Numbered from the stretch's first letter, positions 45,244-55,692 are shown. The stretch: DNA of 64,000 bases from Armatimonadota bacterium (GCA_039679645.1 JBDKUO010000009.1:138324-202323); one strand, 5' to 3'. Translations and numbers: made by a program. Notes: generated from the letters alone by a model not told the origin.

Positions 45244-47010
45244 ATGCAGATTAACGATTCACAACTGATAAGCGACATTATGCGGGGCGACAAGACCGGC
45301 TATGCGTCTCTGATCGAGAAGTATAAGAAGATGGTCTACGGCATCGCATGGAGCCGTTTGGGTGATGTCGATCTCTCAGAGGACGCCGCGCAGGAAACCT
45401 TTATCAAGGCCTACACATATCTCGCAACCCTTCGCGAGCCCGATAAGTTTCAGGGCTGGCTCGCCAGGATCGCCCGCAATGTCAGCAACTCTCTGAGCCG
45501 CAAAACCAGGCGCGAGGATGCGTTCAAACAGCGATGGGCAGTCCTCGAATCCGCGGAGCCGCAGCAATGCCGCGACGAGAGCGAATCGCTGACGAAGCAG
45601 CTCTGGCAGTCCTTTGCCGAACTGCCTGATATTCATCGTGAAGCGCTCACTCTCTTTTACATCGAAGGTAAAAGCATTTCCGAGACCGCCGCAGCGCTCG
45701 GAATAACCGAGCAGGCTCTGCGCACCAGGCTCCACCGCGCTCGTCTTGCTTTGCGTATTCAGTTGGAGCAGAAACTCGAAGAAACGCTGGATAATCTGCA
45801 GCCGAGTAAAGATTTCACGCGTTCAGTGCTCGTTCTGCTTCCGCTTTCGCCGACAGGCGCAATCGGCAGTGGCGGAGCGCTTACTGTTATCTTCGGCAAG
45901 CTGTTTGCCTCGCTCTCGTTTGTAATGTGGATGGCAGCAGCTCAGGCACTTGCGATGTTAGGCCTATTTACGATGTATTCCAAGCTGGACGAGGCCTGCC
46001 TTGAAGACAAACCGGAGAAACGGCCAATCAAAGCGTCTATCAGGCGCGGCTACATAAAAGGTGTGGCCTGGATGTTCATAGTTTTCGTGGTCTGGGGGCT
46101 GTTGATTTCACACCGCCAAGAAAACGCCATGTACGCAATGACCCAGGTCGTCAGTCTGCTGTGGGCTTATATGACCTGGCGAGCATTCAAACCTCTTCGA
46201 GTAAACACGAGCACAGCGGTGATCGGAGGGGCGCTCGGAATTGCGATTATCTTCATTTCCATTGTCGCGTTTGCTTTCTTCCATGCATCGCCCTACCTGT
46301 TTTTTATAGCGGGGCTGTTGAGCAATATAATAGCCTACTTCACCAACCAGGCAACCCCCCTAAGAGTTGGCTACAATCTGTTCACGGGCAGCGCGATGGG
46401 CATCTTCGGGGACTTCGAGGATGATCAATCGCTGGGACGCAGGCTGACCAGGACGGAACTGCTATCGTTTGCGAAGTTTCTGGGCGGACTCTGGCTGGTG
46501 GTGGACTACAAATGGCGCGCCGACGGAATCACACTCTTCGCCGGCGGTTCCCGAGTCACAATCACCTGGGACGGCGCTTGCACCGCGACAATGACCGCCA
46601 AAGAGCTGAAGGTCACCCGGCAACTATCCGTTGGTCGCAGCTTTGAAGCAGTGGAACTGCAAGACAATGCGTGTCGAGTGGTCCGATATGCATTGAACTG
46701 CTTCCTCCGAGGCGATTCGGAGGCCGCGCGCAAAGTTTTCATTCCTGACGAAACACCATCGGTTCAGAGCATAACCACCGCCAGACACAACCGCGTCAAG
46801 TCGCTTGTAGGAGTCTGGCTTATGACGGTGACTCTCGCGATGTTTCTCGTGATGCCATTTTTTGAGCCATCTGAGAAACAGAAGGAACTTCATCACTTTG
46901 GGGTGGGCACGTACTGCATTATGATCATGCCGGCGGTGGGCTTCTTGGTAGCGATACTTGCGATAGCGATCACCTTGCGCAGAACCCGCCGCCAGGATAG
47001 TTCATCATAA
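45244..47010 (+). CDS. ECF sigma factor fused to polytopic membrane domain, copy 2
   Basis: 588 residues, a close paralogue of copy 1 with the same start (MQINDSQLISDIMRGDKTGY) and domain order. The sigma regions are most alike (DLSEDAAQETFIKAYTYL; ITEQALRTRLHRARLALR). The membrane helices have diverged more (GVAWMFIVFVVWGLLISH). The soluble domain keeps FTGSAMGIFGDFEDDQSL and RADGITLFAGGS. Two C-terminal TM helices close the protein. It is preceded by its own ECF-type promoter and GGAGGTG. Confidence 0.9.
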   Translation: MQINDSQLISDIMRGDKTGYASLIEKYKKMVYGIAWSRLGDVDLSEDAAQETFIKAYTYLATLREPDKFQGWLARIARNVSNSLSRKTRREDAFKQRWAVLESAEPQQCRDESESLTKQLWQSFAELPDIHREALTLFYIEGKSISETAAALGITEQALRTRLHRARLALRIQLEQKLEETLDNLQPSKDFTRSVLVLLPLSPTGAIGSGGALTVIFGKLFASLSFVMWMAAAQALAMLGLFTMYSKLDEACLEDKPEKRPIKASIRRGYIKGVAWMFIVFVVWGLLISHRQENAMYAMTQVVSLLWAYMTWRAFKPLRVNTSTAVIGGALGIAIIFISIVAFAFFHASPYLFFIAGLLSNIIAYFTNQATPLRVGYNLFTGSAMGIFGDFEDDQSLGRRLTRTELLSFAKFLGGLWLVVDYKWRADGITLFAGGSRVTITWDGACTATMTAKELKVTRQLSVGRSFEAVELQDNACRVVRYALNCFLRGDSEAARKVFIPDETPSVQSITTARHNRVKSLVGVWLMTVTLAMFLVMPFFEPSEKQKELHHFGVGTYCIMIMPAVGFLVAILAIAITLRRTRRQDSSS

Positions 47011-47101
47011 TAAAAAGGAACATGTGTGGCCGCGGCGAATCATTTCCCATGCGGCAAGCGGCCGTGCTTAGTTAAGTGTGGGGATAAATGGGAGGATAGT
47101 T

Positions 47102-47965
47102 ATGAAACGTGTAATTCCAATTGTAATTGTTATCGCTATTGCAGTCGGGTTGTATTTTGTAATTTCGGGAAACAGGGCAAATGGACTGAACTTTGAGTAT
47201 AAATTCAAGCCTGGCCAGGTCGACAAATATAAGACCACAATGGATATGACCATGACTATGCCCGGCATGCCAAGCAAGCTGACCGGCGGATCTTCGGCCA
47301 TGACTGTGGACACCAGCTGCATTACAACCCAAAAAGTTCTGAATGTAAAGTGGAATGGATCGGCCAATGTTGAGGTTGCGCTCAGCAATTTTCAGATGAC
47401 GGCGCCGGGTATGCCTGCCGGTATGATACCGTCTATGCCGGATCAAAAATATACTATGACGATGTCTAAGGATGGTGAATTTGGAAACGTCAATATTACG
47501 AGCGGAGCACAGCAGCAGAACGGTATGGATATGAAAAGTCTTTTTAATCAGATGAGCTCTTACCATATGCCGGGGAAGCGGCTGAAACTGGGCGACAGTT
47601 ATGAGACTACAGTCCCAATGCCGTTTGGCGGCGATATGAGAGTTGTCTCCAGGCTCGCAGCATTAAATGTCCCGATTGCCGGGACCACCGCCGCAAAAAT
47701 AATTCAGAAGTACGCAGGTCACTGCAATTTAAGCGAGATGGCGAAGAAACTCAAAAAAGGAAGCTCTCAAGCTCAAGGTTTTATGTCCAAAGGCACTATG
47801 GATATCGATGGACATGGGGTAATTTACTTTTCGATCACTGAAGGTAAGCTGATAGAAACTCATACTGCCTCAACTGTAACAATAAAGACCGATATGCCTG
47901 GAGCTGCTGCGGGCACGGGTGAGATGAAAATGGATATGAAGATGAGCATGGTGAAGATGAAGTAG
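47102..47965 (+). CDS. Membrane-anchored Met-rich protein, unknown function
   Basis: 287 residues from ATG 47102 (GGAGG upstream). One N-terminal TM anchor (VIPIVIVIAIAVGLYFVIS), then an extracytoplasmic beta-rich part beginning FEYKFKPGQVDKYKTTMDMT. Methionines are abundant (MTMTMPGMPSKL, PGMPAGMIPSMPDQK, and the ending MKMDMKMSMVKMK). The layout resembles DUF6263-like secreted proteins that start with a KPGQxYKY motif; this is from memory. A metal-binding role for the Met-rich ends is possible but unproven. It follows sigma gene 2 by 91 nt and may belong to its regulon. Confidence 0.75.
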   Translation: MKRVIPIVIVIAIAVGLYFVISGNRANGLNFEYKFKPGQVDKYKTTMDMTMTMPGMPSKLTGGSSAMTVDTSCITTQKVLNVKWNGSANVEVALSNFQMTAPGMPAGMIPSMPDQKYTMTMSKDGEFGNVNITSGAQQQNGMDMKSLFNQMSSYHMPGKRLKLGDSYETTVPMPFGGDMRVVSRLAALNVPIAGTTAAKIIQKYAGHCNLSEMAKKLKKGSSQAQGFMSKGTMDIDGHGVIYFSITEGKLIETHTASTVTIKTDMPGAAAGTGEMKMDMKMSMVKMK

Positions 47966-47989
47966 ATATTGCGTGATATCGGGCGTTGG

Positions 47990-48426
47990 TTGCTTCGGTT
48001 GCGAAGCGGCCGAAGCCGCCATCGAAGATGACGAGTCTTTCGTTGCTTCGGCACCAGGTAGTTTCCAGATAGTCATCAATATTATCCAGCCTCGGTGCCG
48101 GAGCCGACATACATGCCAACATGCCGTATGATTGCTTGTATGGTTCGACGGTTTCGGCAGCGGGCTTTGTTATCATTGAGAGCTTGACTGTATTTAGCTG
48201 CTGCCGAAACAACTAATTGTCTTCATACTACTTTCTTCTTTTTTTGCCTATAGCAGCTTTTGAAAGCAACCGTCATTACATATTTTTTATGATAACCATT
48301 ACTGCATAAGACGGCTCACTTAGTTCGGCACCAGGTAGTCTCCAGATATTCGTCAATATCGCCGGAGCAGCCGGGCATGCCAGCCTATCGCATGATCATT
48401 TGATCGTGCGCGAAGTAGAATTCGGC
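47990..48426 (-). other. Decayed, repeat-rich intergenic region
   Basis: 461 nt between genes. It holds a second copy of the GCGAAGCGGCCGAA element (47997-48042) and two copies of a 36-bp block (48047-48082, 48324-48359). On the minus strand both blocks read IDDYLETTWCR or IDEYLETTWCR. The differences are mostly synonymous, as if from a coding ancestor. Copy b is a 20-codon frame (ATG 48378 to TGA 48316) giving MPGCSGDIDEYLETTWCRTK. Copy a is open from ATG 48122 leftward (MLACMSAPAPRLDN before the motif). These are either micro-peptides or gene remnants. Confidence 0.45.
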
Positions 48427-49497
48427 CTATCGCTTCACATTCTTCTTGATCTGCTCAATCTGCTCATCGGTCACGGCCTTCTCAAAGCTCCTGAAACCAG
48501 CTAATTTGAATCCATGTTTCTTCGCAATCCGGCTGATCTGCTCGACCTGCTCCACAGAGACCTCCTTGCCCAAGGTGAAGTTCTCGTAGCGGCCGTCAAG
48601 CGCGAGCATCATGGTCTCTGACATGCACGCGTAGGCTGTCTTTGGAGGAAAGCCGAAGTTGAAGCCGAAGTCCACATCCCCGGGTGGCTCGATAACGCCG
48701 CCTTCTATCACCAGGACGTCGTTGCGCTCCTTTTGGACTTTGACAGAGACATCTCTCGGACGGGCAACATCGCAGACTACTGCCCCACTCTTAATAAAAT
48801 GCGGCTCTATGATCGAATCGACTGCGCTGGAGACTGTGACCACTATATCCGCATCTTTTATGCCATCCTCGATATCGGTTGTCGCGCTTACTTTACCATT
48901 CGCTTCGGATGACATTTCATCGGCAAGGACTTCCAGACGGTCCTTTGCGCGTCCCACGAGAGTTGTCGACGCTGCGGTTCGTGAGAGTATGCGCGCACAG
49001 GTCTTGCCTATCGAGCCTGTAGCCCCGACCACCGCTACATGCGCCTCGGCAGGGTCAATACCCATCAACTCCGCGCCCTTAAGTGAGCCCTCTATGGCTG
49101 TTGCGATGGTGTAGCTGTTGCCCGTCGTGACGGCTATATTGGAGTGTTTGGCGACCGTTATACCGCCGTCGCCGACCACTGATGTAAACGCGCCCAGGCC
49201 GACGATCTTTGCGCCGTGATCCTCCGCAAGCTTCACCGTGGCAATAATCTTCCTCCAAACCTCTGCAATCGGGAGTTCGAGCATCAGCTTGGGCGAGAGC
49301 GGGCAGCCGACAAACCAGCCTTCCGCCTCGACCCCGGTGATCGATTTGACCCCGGTGATGTGCGATACATCCATCGGACTCTTATATCTCAATGCGAACT
49401 CGATCCAGCTCTCGGGAAGCATTTCCACAAATGGATACTTGCGCGCGATGTCCCGTTTAGCCGATATCGGATGCATTACAAATGCGAATTTCTCCAA
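48427..49497 (-). CDS. Predicted amino-acid dehydrogenase / acyl-ACP reductase-like protein
   Basis: 356 residues. It starts FAFVMHPISAKRDIARKYPF. A GLGAFTSVVGDGG motif plus VTTGNSYTIATAIEG matches the long-chain acyl-ACP reductase (AAR) family of cyanobacteria, which has LGGFTS and TTGN. The Rossmann motif VAVVGATGSIGKTCARILSR follows. Related non-cyanobacterial proteins are annotated as predicted amino-acid dehydrogenases (COG5322). Shares the strand with the quinate-dehydrogenase-like gene 62 nt upstream. The C-terminal third is helical. Whether it reduces acyl-ACP to aldehyde is unknown. Confidence 0.78.
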   Translation of the reverse strand: MEKFAFVMHPISAKRDIARKYPFVEMLPESWIEFALRYKSPMDVSHITGVKSITGVEAEGWFVGCPLSPKLMLELPIAEVWRKIIATVKLAEDHGAKIVGLGAFTSVVGDGGITVAKHSNIAVTTGNSYTIATAIEGSLKGAELMGIDPAEAHVAVVGATGSIGKTCARILSRTAASTTLVGRAKDRLEVLADEMSSEANGKVSATTDIEDGIKDADIVVTVSSAVDSIIEPHFIKSGAVVCDVARPRDVSVKVQKERNDVLVIEGGVIEPPGDVDFGFNFGFPPKTAYACMSETMMLALDGRYENFTLGKEVSVEQVEQISRIAKKHGFKLAGFRSFEKAVTDEQIEQIKKNVKR

Positions 49498-49559
49498 TGT
49501 TCTCCGTCCTTACGTCACAATGTCATAACGTCACAACGTCATAACGTCCTGTATTATTC

Positions 49560-50477
49560 TTAAGTCAGTTGGGTTATGGTAGGCTTCCAGTTCATTTGTT
49601 CAAGCAGCCGAGAATAGTCCTCTACGCTCGTCTCCTCAGGGCGCTTGCCCAGCAGAGTAATCAGAACGCCTTCAAGCACATTTGTCCCGAAGTTGCGACC
49701 GGAAAGCTCAGGTGTGGCCGTGGCAATAAGATGGACCTCATGGTCTTTGAGCATCTCGACATCCTGCTCGGTCAGTGTGTTGGTTATGATAACTTTTCCC
49801 TTAAGCAGACCGGACTCGATGGTGGGCATGGTCCGCCTGAGAAAATGCCAGTCACCCGCGACTACATCCGCCCAGTCATAATACTTTTGATATTTCGGGA
49901 CCGTGATCTCCTGCTTCTTGCCGGTGGGATAGATCCACTCAAACGGCAGAATGCAGACAATCGGCAGCAGAGCCTGTGCGGCTGCACGAATAGCCCCGTA
50001 GGAGCGCATCGGTATCGGGATATTGCAGGCGAACATCAGATCACCGTAGACCACACTCTTGGACAACTTGGCGATAGTCTGGGCCATGCCGAACCTGTCC
50101 ACTGCGCTGGTAACCAGGACATTGCTCTTGCCGAAGTCCACGAGACTATTATCCTGCAGATACTCTATAGTCCTGCGTTCGAGTGTGTTCTTAACCCCGC
50201 TGCCGTCGACAACCGGGGTCTTTACGGCATTTTTCGCCAGCCTATCGGCATCACGGATGGTATAGCGGCGTTTATCTGTCCAGAGATACCTGTCGATCCC
50301 GCCCAGGCCGATCGCATCCACATTGCCGTCCAGTTCTCTTACAAGCTGGGCAAACCGAGCCATGTCGCCGTCGGTGCCGATGCGCGACACTTCAAACTCC
50401 TCGCCTAGTATCTCTACCTGCGAGGTCTTATCCCGCGTCGAGGAACCAAGGCTAACACTTACTACACGCTTCATCAA
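49560..50477 (-). CDS. Quinate 5-dehydrogenase-like protein
   Basis: 305 residues. N-terminal VVSVSLGSSTRDKTSQVEILG, IDAIGLGGIDRYLW-type core (DAIGLGGIDRYLWTDKRRY), then YGDLMFACNIPIPMRSYG and a C-terminal LIATATPELSGRNFGTNVLEG. This resembles proteins annotated as quinate 5-dehydrogenase in several phyla, which often sit beside the AAR-like gene as here. It overlaps the dusB end by 26 nt, so it is coupled. The reaction is uncertain. Confidence 0.75.
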   Translation of the reverse strand: MMKRVVSVSLGSSTRDKTSQVEILGEEFEVSRIGTDGDMARFAQLVRELDGNVDAIGLGGIDRYLWTDKRRYTIRDADRLAKNAVKTPVVDGSGVKNTLERRTIEYLQDNSLVDFGKSNVLVTSAVDRFGMAQTIAKLSKSVVYGDLMFACNIPIPMRSYGAIRAAAQALLPIVCILPFEWIYPTGKKQEITVPKYQKYYDWADVVAGDWHFLRRTMPTIESGLLKGKVIITNTLTEQDVEMLKDHEVHLIATATPELSGRNFGTNVLEGVLITLLGKRPEETSVEDYSRLLEQMNWKPTITQLT

Positions 50478-51426
50478 GTACCTCTAATATCTCTTCAACC
50501 GATCTGGTCGTCATAAGCCTATTACGCAGCGCAGGCGCGCCGGGCATACCTTTCAGATAAAATACTAAGTGGCCGCGCATCTCTTTTGCTGCACGGGCTT
50601 CGCCCAGCACCATTCGCAGCAGGGCAGCATGCTCTCTGGCTCCCTGAAGCCGCTGCATAATATCCGGCTCGGCAGGCAGTTCTCCCGTCCTCAGATAATG
50701 AGCAGTTCTGCCGAATATCCAGGGATCGCCCAGTGCGGCCCGGCCAATCATGACACCTGCGCAGCCGGTCTGCTCGAACATTCTGGCGGCATCTATCGGG
50801 TTTTTAATATCGCCGTTAGCAATCACCGGGATATCCACACACTTAACTACCTCGGCTATTATATCCCAATCCGCCTTCCCTGAATACCCCTGGACTGCTG
50901 TTCTCGCGTGGACTGATATTGCATCGATCCCGGCATCCTGCGCAGCCTGGGCAAGCTCGAAGACAGTAATATCGTCGGAATTCCATCCTATACGGGTCTT
51001 TATTGTCAGAGCGCCATCAATAGACTCACGCGCAGCAGCCAGAATCTCACGGGCAAGACCCATGTCTTTCAAGAGCACTGCGCCCGACCCGCTTTTGGCG
51101 ACCTTGGGTACCGGGCAGCCGAAGTTAACATCCACTACATCCACGCCGTAATCACGCATGGCCTTGACGCCTATGGCGACAGTGTGAGGATCGCCGCCAA
51201 AGACCTGTGCGGAGACTGGACGCTCCTCATCGGTCCAATCGAGCATGCTAGCCGTCCTGGGATCGTGAAATTTAATTGCGTATGCGCTAAACATCTCGGT
51301 GCAGACCAGCCCCGCACCACCATTGCGTTTGCACATAACTCTGAATGCGTGGTTGGTCACCCCCGCCATAGGCGCAAGGACAAGAGGCGGATCGACCATG
51401 ACATCACGAATTTTGAAGGGGTTCAA
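50452..51426 (-). CDS. dusB: tRNA-dihydrouridine synthase
   Basis: 324 residues from TTG 51426 (MNPFKIRDVMVDPPLVLAPM), with GGAGAAA upstream; ATG 51447 is an alternative that lacks a ribosome site. FMN-barrel signatures: VLAPMAGVTNHAFRVMC, VDVNFGCPVPKVAKSGSGAVLLKD read in pieces, ISVHARTAVQGYSGKADWD, and VMIGRAALGDPWIFG. The catalytic Cys is in NFGCP. It reduces uridines in tRNA D-loops. An R2 hairpin lies in its leader. Confidence 0.94.
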   Translation of the reverse strand: MNPFKIRDVMVDPPLVLAPMAGVTNHAFRVMCKRNGGAGLVCTEMFSAYAIKFHDPRTASMLDWTDEERPVSAQVFGGDPHTVAIGVKAMRDYGVDVVDVNFGCPVPKVAKSGSGAVLLKDMGLAREILAAARESIDGALTIKTRIGWNSDDITVFELAQAAQDAGIDAISVHARTAVQGYSGKADWDIIAEVVKCVDIPVIANGDIKNPIDAARMFEQTGCAGVMIGRAALGDPWIFGRTAHYLRTGELPAEPDIMQRLQGAREHAALLRMVLGEARAAKEMRGHLVFYLKGMPGAPALRNRLMTTRSVEEILEVLDEACSKC

Positions 51427-51486
51427 TACACATTTCTCCGAATCCATCCGGGTAGGATATAAACACATAGCTGCAAGCGGACAGAA

Positions 51487-51511
51487 CCCTCCGGGTAGGA
51501 TACCTGAAGGG
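51487..51511. repeat. R2-family hairpin in dusB leader
   Basis: CCCTCCGGGTA (51487-51497), loop GGA, TACCTGAAGGG (51501-51511). A half unit CCGGGTAGGATA recurs at 51448-51459. Same GGTA-RGA-TACC core as at 19737 and 35164. Confidence 0.7.
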
Positions 51512-51633
51512 ATAGGACCATTAATAGTATTGCGCTTAGGCTGCGAAAGTTCCTTTGTGGCGCTTTGACAATAATCGCGCGCATGATAACATGTGTATGC
51601 AACAGAAGCATACAAGCACAGAACATTGTTCAG

Positions 51634-53870
<2,237 letters not shown>

Positions 53871-53895
53871 ACCCTACCACTCGTATATTTGATCG

Positions 53896-53917
53896 TCCGG
53901 GGGATTCCTGCCCCGGA
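53896..53917. terminator. Hairpin after ligA
   Basis: TCCGGGG-GATTCCTG-CCCCGGA, 7-bp stem, 25 nt after the ligA stop. No T-run. Confidence 0.45.
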
Positions 53918-53939
53918 TGCAACTTGGGAAGAGCATTGA

Positions 53940-54353
53940 ATGAAAGGCAAAATTTACCGCTGGGGGCCGGTGGCCCTTTGGATGGGACTGATATTTTTTC
54001 TGTCGTCCCAGTCCAAACTGCCTGCGATACCCGGATTAGATAAGATTGATTACTCGGACAAGATTGAGCATGCGGTTGCCTATGGAGTGCTCGGCTTTCT
54101 TACATGGCGGGCATTGAGCATAACAGCGCTGAAGTGGCAGCAGATTATTATCACAATAGGTATTGCCGCGATCTATGGCCTGTCGGACGAAACACACCAA
54201 CTGTTTGTCCCCGGCCGCACGTTCGATCTGCTGGACCTGGGAGCAGACACGCTTGGAGCGGCCATAGCGGTTATTGCACTTACTATACACATGGGAGGCG
54301 ATAAATATGGAGGAAGAACCGATAGTAACGGACAAGAGAAGAGTCAACCCTGA
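53940..54353 (+). CDS. VanZ-like membrane protein
   Basis: 137 residues with four predicted TM helices. WGPVALWMGLIFFLSSQSK at the start, DKIEHAVAYGVLGFL, and the family DETHQLFVPGRTFDLLDLGAD motif are VanZ hallmarks. The C-terminal 15 residues after the last helix overlap the next gene by 47 nt and include its ribosome site (GGGAGG). Confidence 0.9.
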   Translation: MKGKIYRWGPVALWMGLIFFLSSQSKLPAIPGLDKIDYSDKIEHAVAYGVLGFLTWRALSITALKWQQIIITIGIAAIYGLSDETHQLFVPGRTFDLLDLGADTLGAAIAVIALTIHMGGDKYGGRTDSNGQEKSQP

Positions 54354-54705
54354 CGGCACTTTGAAAGAAGAAGCTGCCGAACCGAAAACCGAAGAAAAAG
54401 TTGACCAGACTCAGGAACCGTCTGCCGATAAAGATGAGCAGGCCGGCATGCCGCCGCCAAACGTATATGCGACCATGGAATTTATGGTCAGTATGCTTGC
54501 AGAGCAGGCATGGATGATGATGGGCCTAAGGCTTGCACCCGGGCAAAAAGAAATAGTTAAGGACCTGGCTCAGGCCAAGGTCGCCATCGATACGGTCGTG
54601 TTTGTGGTCGACAAGCTCCAGCCTCACATAGAGGAGCAGGACCGCATAGCGCTGCGCTCTCTGATAAGCGACTTGCAGCTCAACTTTGTGCGGCAGAATC
54701 AGTAG
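54307..54705 (+). CDS. DUF1844-family protein
   Basis: 132 residues from ATG 54307 (GGGAGG 8 nt upstream). The first 45 residues are charged and disordered (KRRVNPDGTLKEEAAEPKTE). The DUF1844 domain follows: ATMEFMVSMLAEQAWMMMG, DLAQAKVAIDTVVFVVDKL and RSLISDLQLNFVR. Its function is unknown. It starts inside the VanZ gene, so the two are translationally coupled. Confidence 0.85.
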   Translation: MEEEPIVTDKRRVNPDGTLKEEAAEPKTEEKVDQTQEPSADKDEQAGMPPPNVYATMEFMVSMLAEQAWMMMGLRLAPGQKEIVKDLAQAKVAIDTVVFVVDKLQPHIEEQDRIALRSLISDLQLNFVRQNQ

Positions 54706-54780
54706 AATCAACCTCAATTCCGGTTGTAAAGGGTGCCATGGTGTGGTAAGATACACATGGCAATACAATATGGGTAATTC

Positions 54781-54968
54781 AAAGCCCTGCGGTGTACGTG
54801 ATTAGTCGAGGAAGTTTTGAGCCGACACTCAAAATTGTAGGAGTCTTTACTTGCCGGTCCAAAGTGGCAGTCCCGAGCAATCGGGAAATCGCGAAGGACG
54901 GCAGGAGACCCCGCCCTGGTTCGCTAGGGTTCAAAAACTCGGTAGGCACACGGCACATGTGGGGCTTT
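54781..54968 (+). ncRNA. ssrS: Probable 6S RNA
   Basis: A 188-nt non-coding block whose ends pair (AAAGCCC 54781-54787 with GGGCTTT 54962-54968). The 5' half has GCGGTGTACGTGA and GTTTTGAGCCGACA, comparable to the 6S pattern G-UGUUCG and UGAGCCGAUA. The 3' half has CTAGGGTTCAA and GGCACACGGCACATG, comparable to GGGUUCA and CGGCGGCAUC. Internal hairpins: TTTTGAG/CTCAAAA near 54813, CCCGA-GCAA-TCGGG, and CCCTGG-TTCG-CTAGGG (UUCG loop). TACAAT at 54764-54769 can serve as the -10 box. 6S RNA sequesters housekeeping RNA polymerase in stationary phase. It could also be the structured leader of the next gene. Confidence 0.6.
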
Positions 54969-55011
54969 TATATTAAAGCACCCGGGAGGAGTATGTCGCG
55001 AGGGGGTGTCA

Positions 55012-55215
55012 ATGGTGACACAAAGCGAGTTCTCGGGAGCGATAGTGAGGATGAAGACTCGGGACGAGTATGACGGCATGCTCGGAAAGGTCTGCGGTGC
55101 GGAAGACGGAGGTAACATGCTTGTGGTCAAGCACAGGCCGATAACATTTCCTCACCGCCGCGATACGACTCTACACTGTTTCAGGAGAGATGAAATAGAG
55201 ATACTGAAAGCATAA
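55012..55215 (+). CDS. Small conserved-looking protein, unknown function
   Basis: 67 residues from ATG 55012 (GAGGGGG upstream). Basic, beta-like: SEFSGAIVRMKTRDEYDG, MLVVKHRPITFPHRRD, TTLHCFRRDEIEILK. I do not recognise it; it looks like a small SH3/PRC-barrel-size domain. An overlapping ATG at 54993, with its own GGGAGGAG, opens an alternative 26-codon frame, possibly a leader peptide. A strong terminator follows. Confidence 0.6.
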   Translation: MVTQSEFSGAIVRMKTRDEYDGMLGKVCGAEDGGNMLVVKHRPITFPHRRDTTLHCFRRDEIEILKA

Positions 55216-55242
55216 GTTGCCAATGACGGCACTGAAGATAAT

Positions 55243-55277
55243 AAAAGGCGCTTCGCATAAACTGCGAAGCGCCTTTT
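55243..55277 (+). terminator. Strong intrinsic terminator
   Basis: AAAAGGCGCTTCGC (55243-55256), 7-nt loop, GCGAAGCGCCTTTT (55264-55277). A perfect 14-bp stem ending in four Ts and starting with four As, so it could work in both directions. It lies 27 nt after the small gene's stop. Confidence 0.93.
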
Positions 55278-55329
55278 ACGCATGTTATGGCAATTAGGAA
55301 ACAGTTCAGAGCTAACGCGTACGATCTCT

Positions 55330-55480
55330 GTTGGGGCAGATGTGCAATCTGGCCCCTTTGGGGCAATCTCGGGATCTGTGACCCCGTTAACCGCTAAGCC
55401 TGCATATAAGCGTTAGGTAGTGGCATCAGAGATGCCATTTGGCCCTTTTCGGCGCAGGTTTTAAATCTGCCCGAACAAAG
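55330..55480. repeat. Hairpin cluster in a 477-nt gene-free stretch
   Basis: Includes GGGGCAGAT..ATCTGGCCCC (about 55335-55358), TGGCATC-AGA-GATGCCA (55421-55437) and a CAGGTTT/AATCTG pair near 55455. GGAAACAGTT-like words recur at 55298, 55501 and 55542. A GGAATCTGGACTCTCT string at 55637 matches one at the gatB end (13088). No reading frame is supported between 55278 and 55692. Confidence 0.55.
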
Positions 55481-55692
55481 TGGAGACATGCGTTCGCCCT
55501 GGGAAACAGTTAATCATGGTTTGATAAAGCGCCTTCCATGGGAAACAACTCAGCTAGGTAGGCAAATTGCTATCATACCGACAGATTAAGAATCAAAGTA
55601 TGAGCCTGTCGGTTCGCTGCTGAGAATGAAAAAAGTGGAATCTGGACTCTCTTCTCTCCACTCTCAGCTATTTTTTGGAGGAGGCTGTTGCC

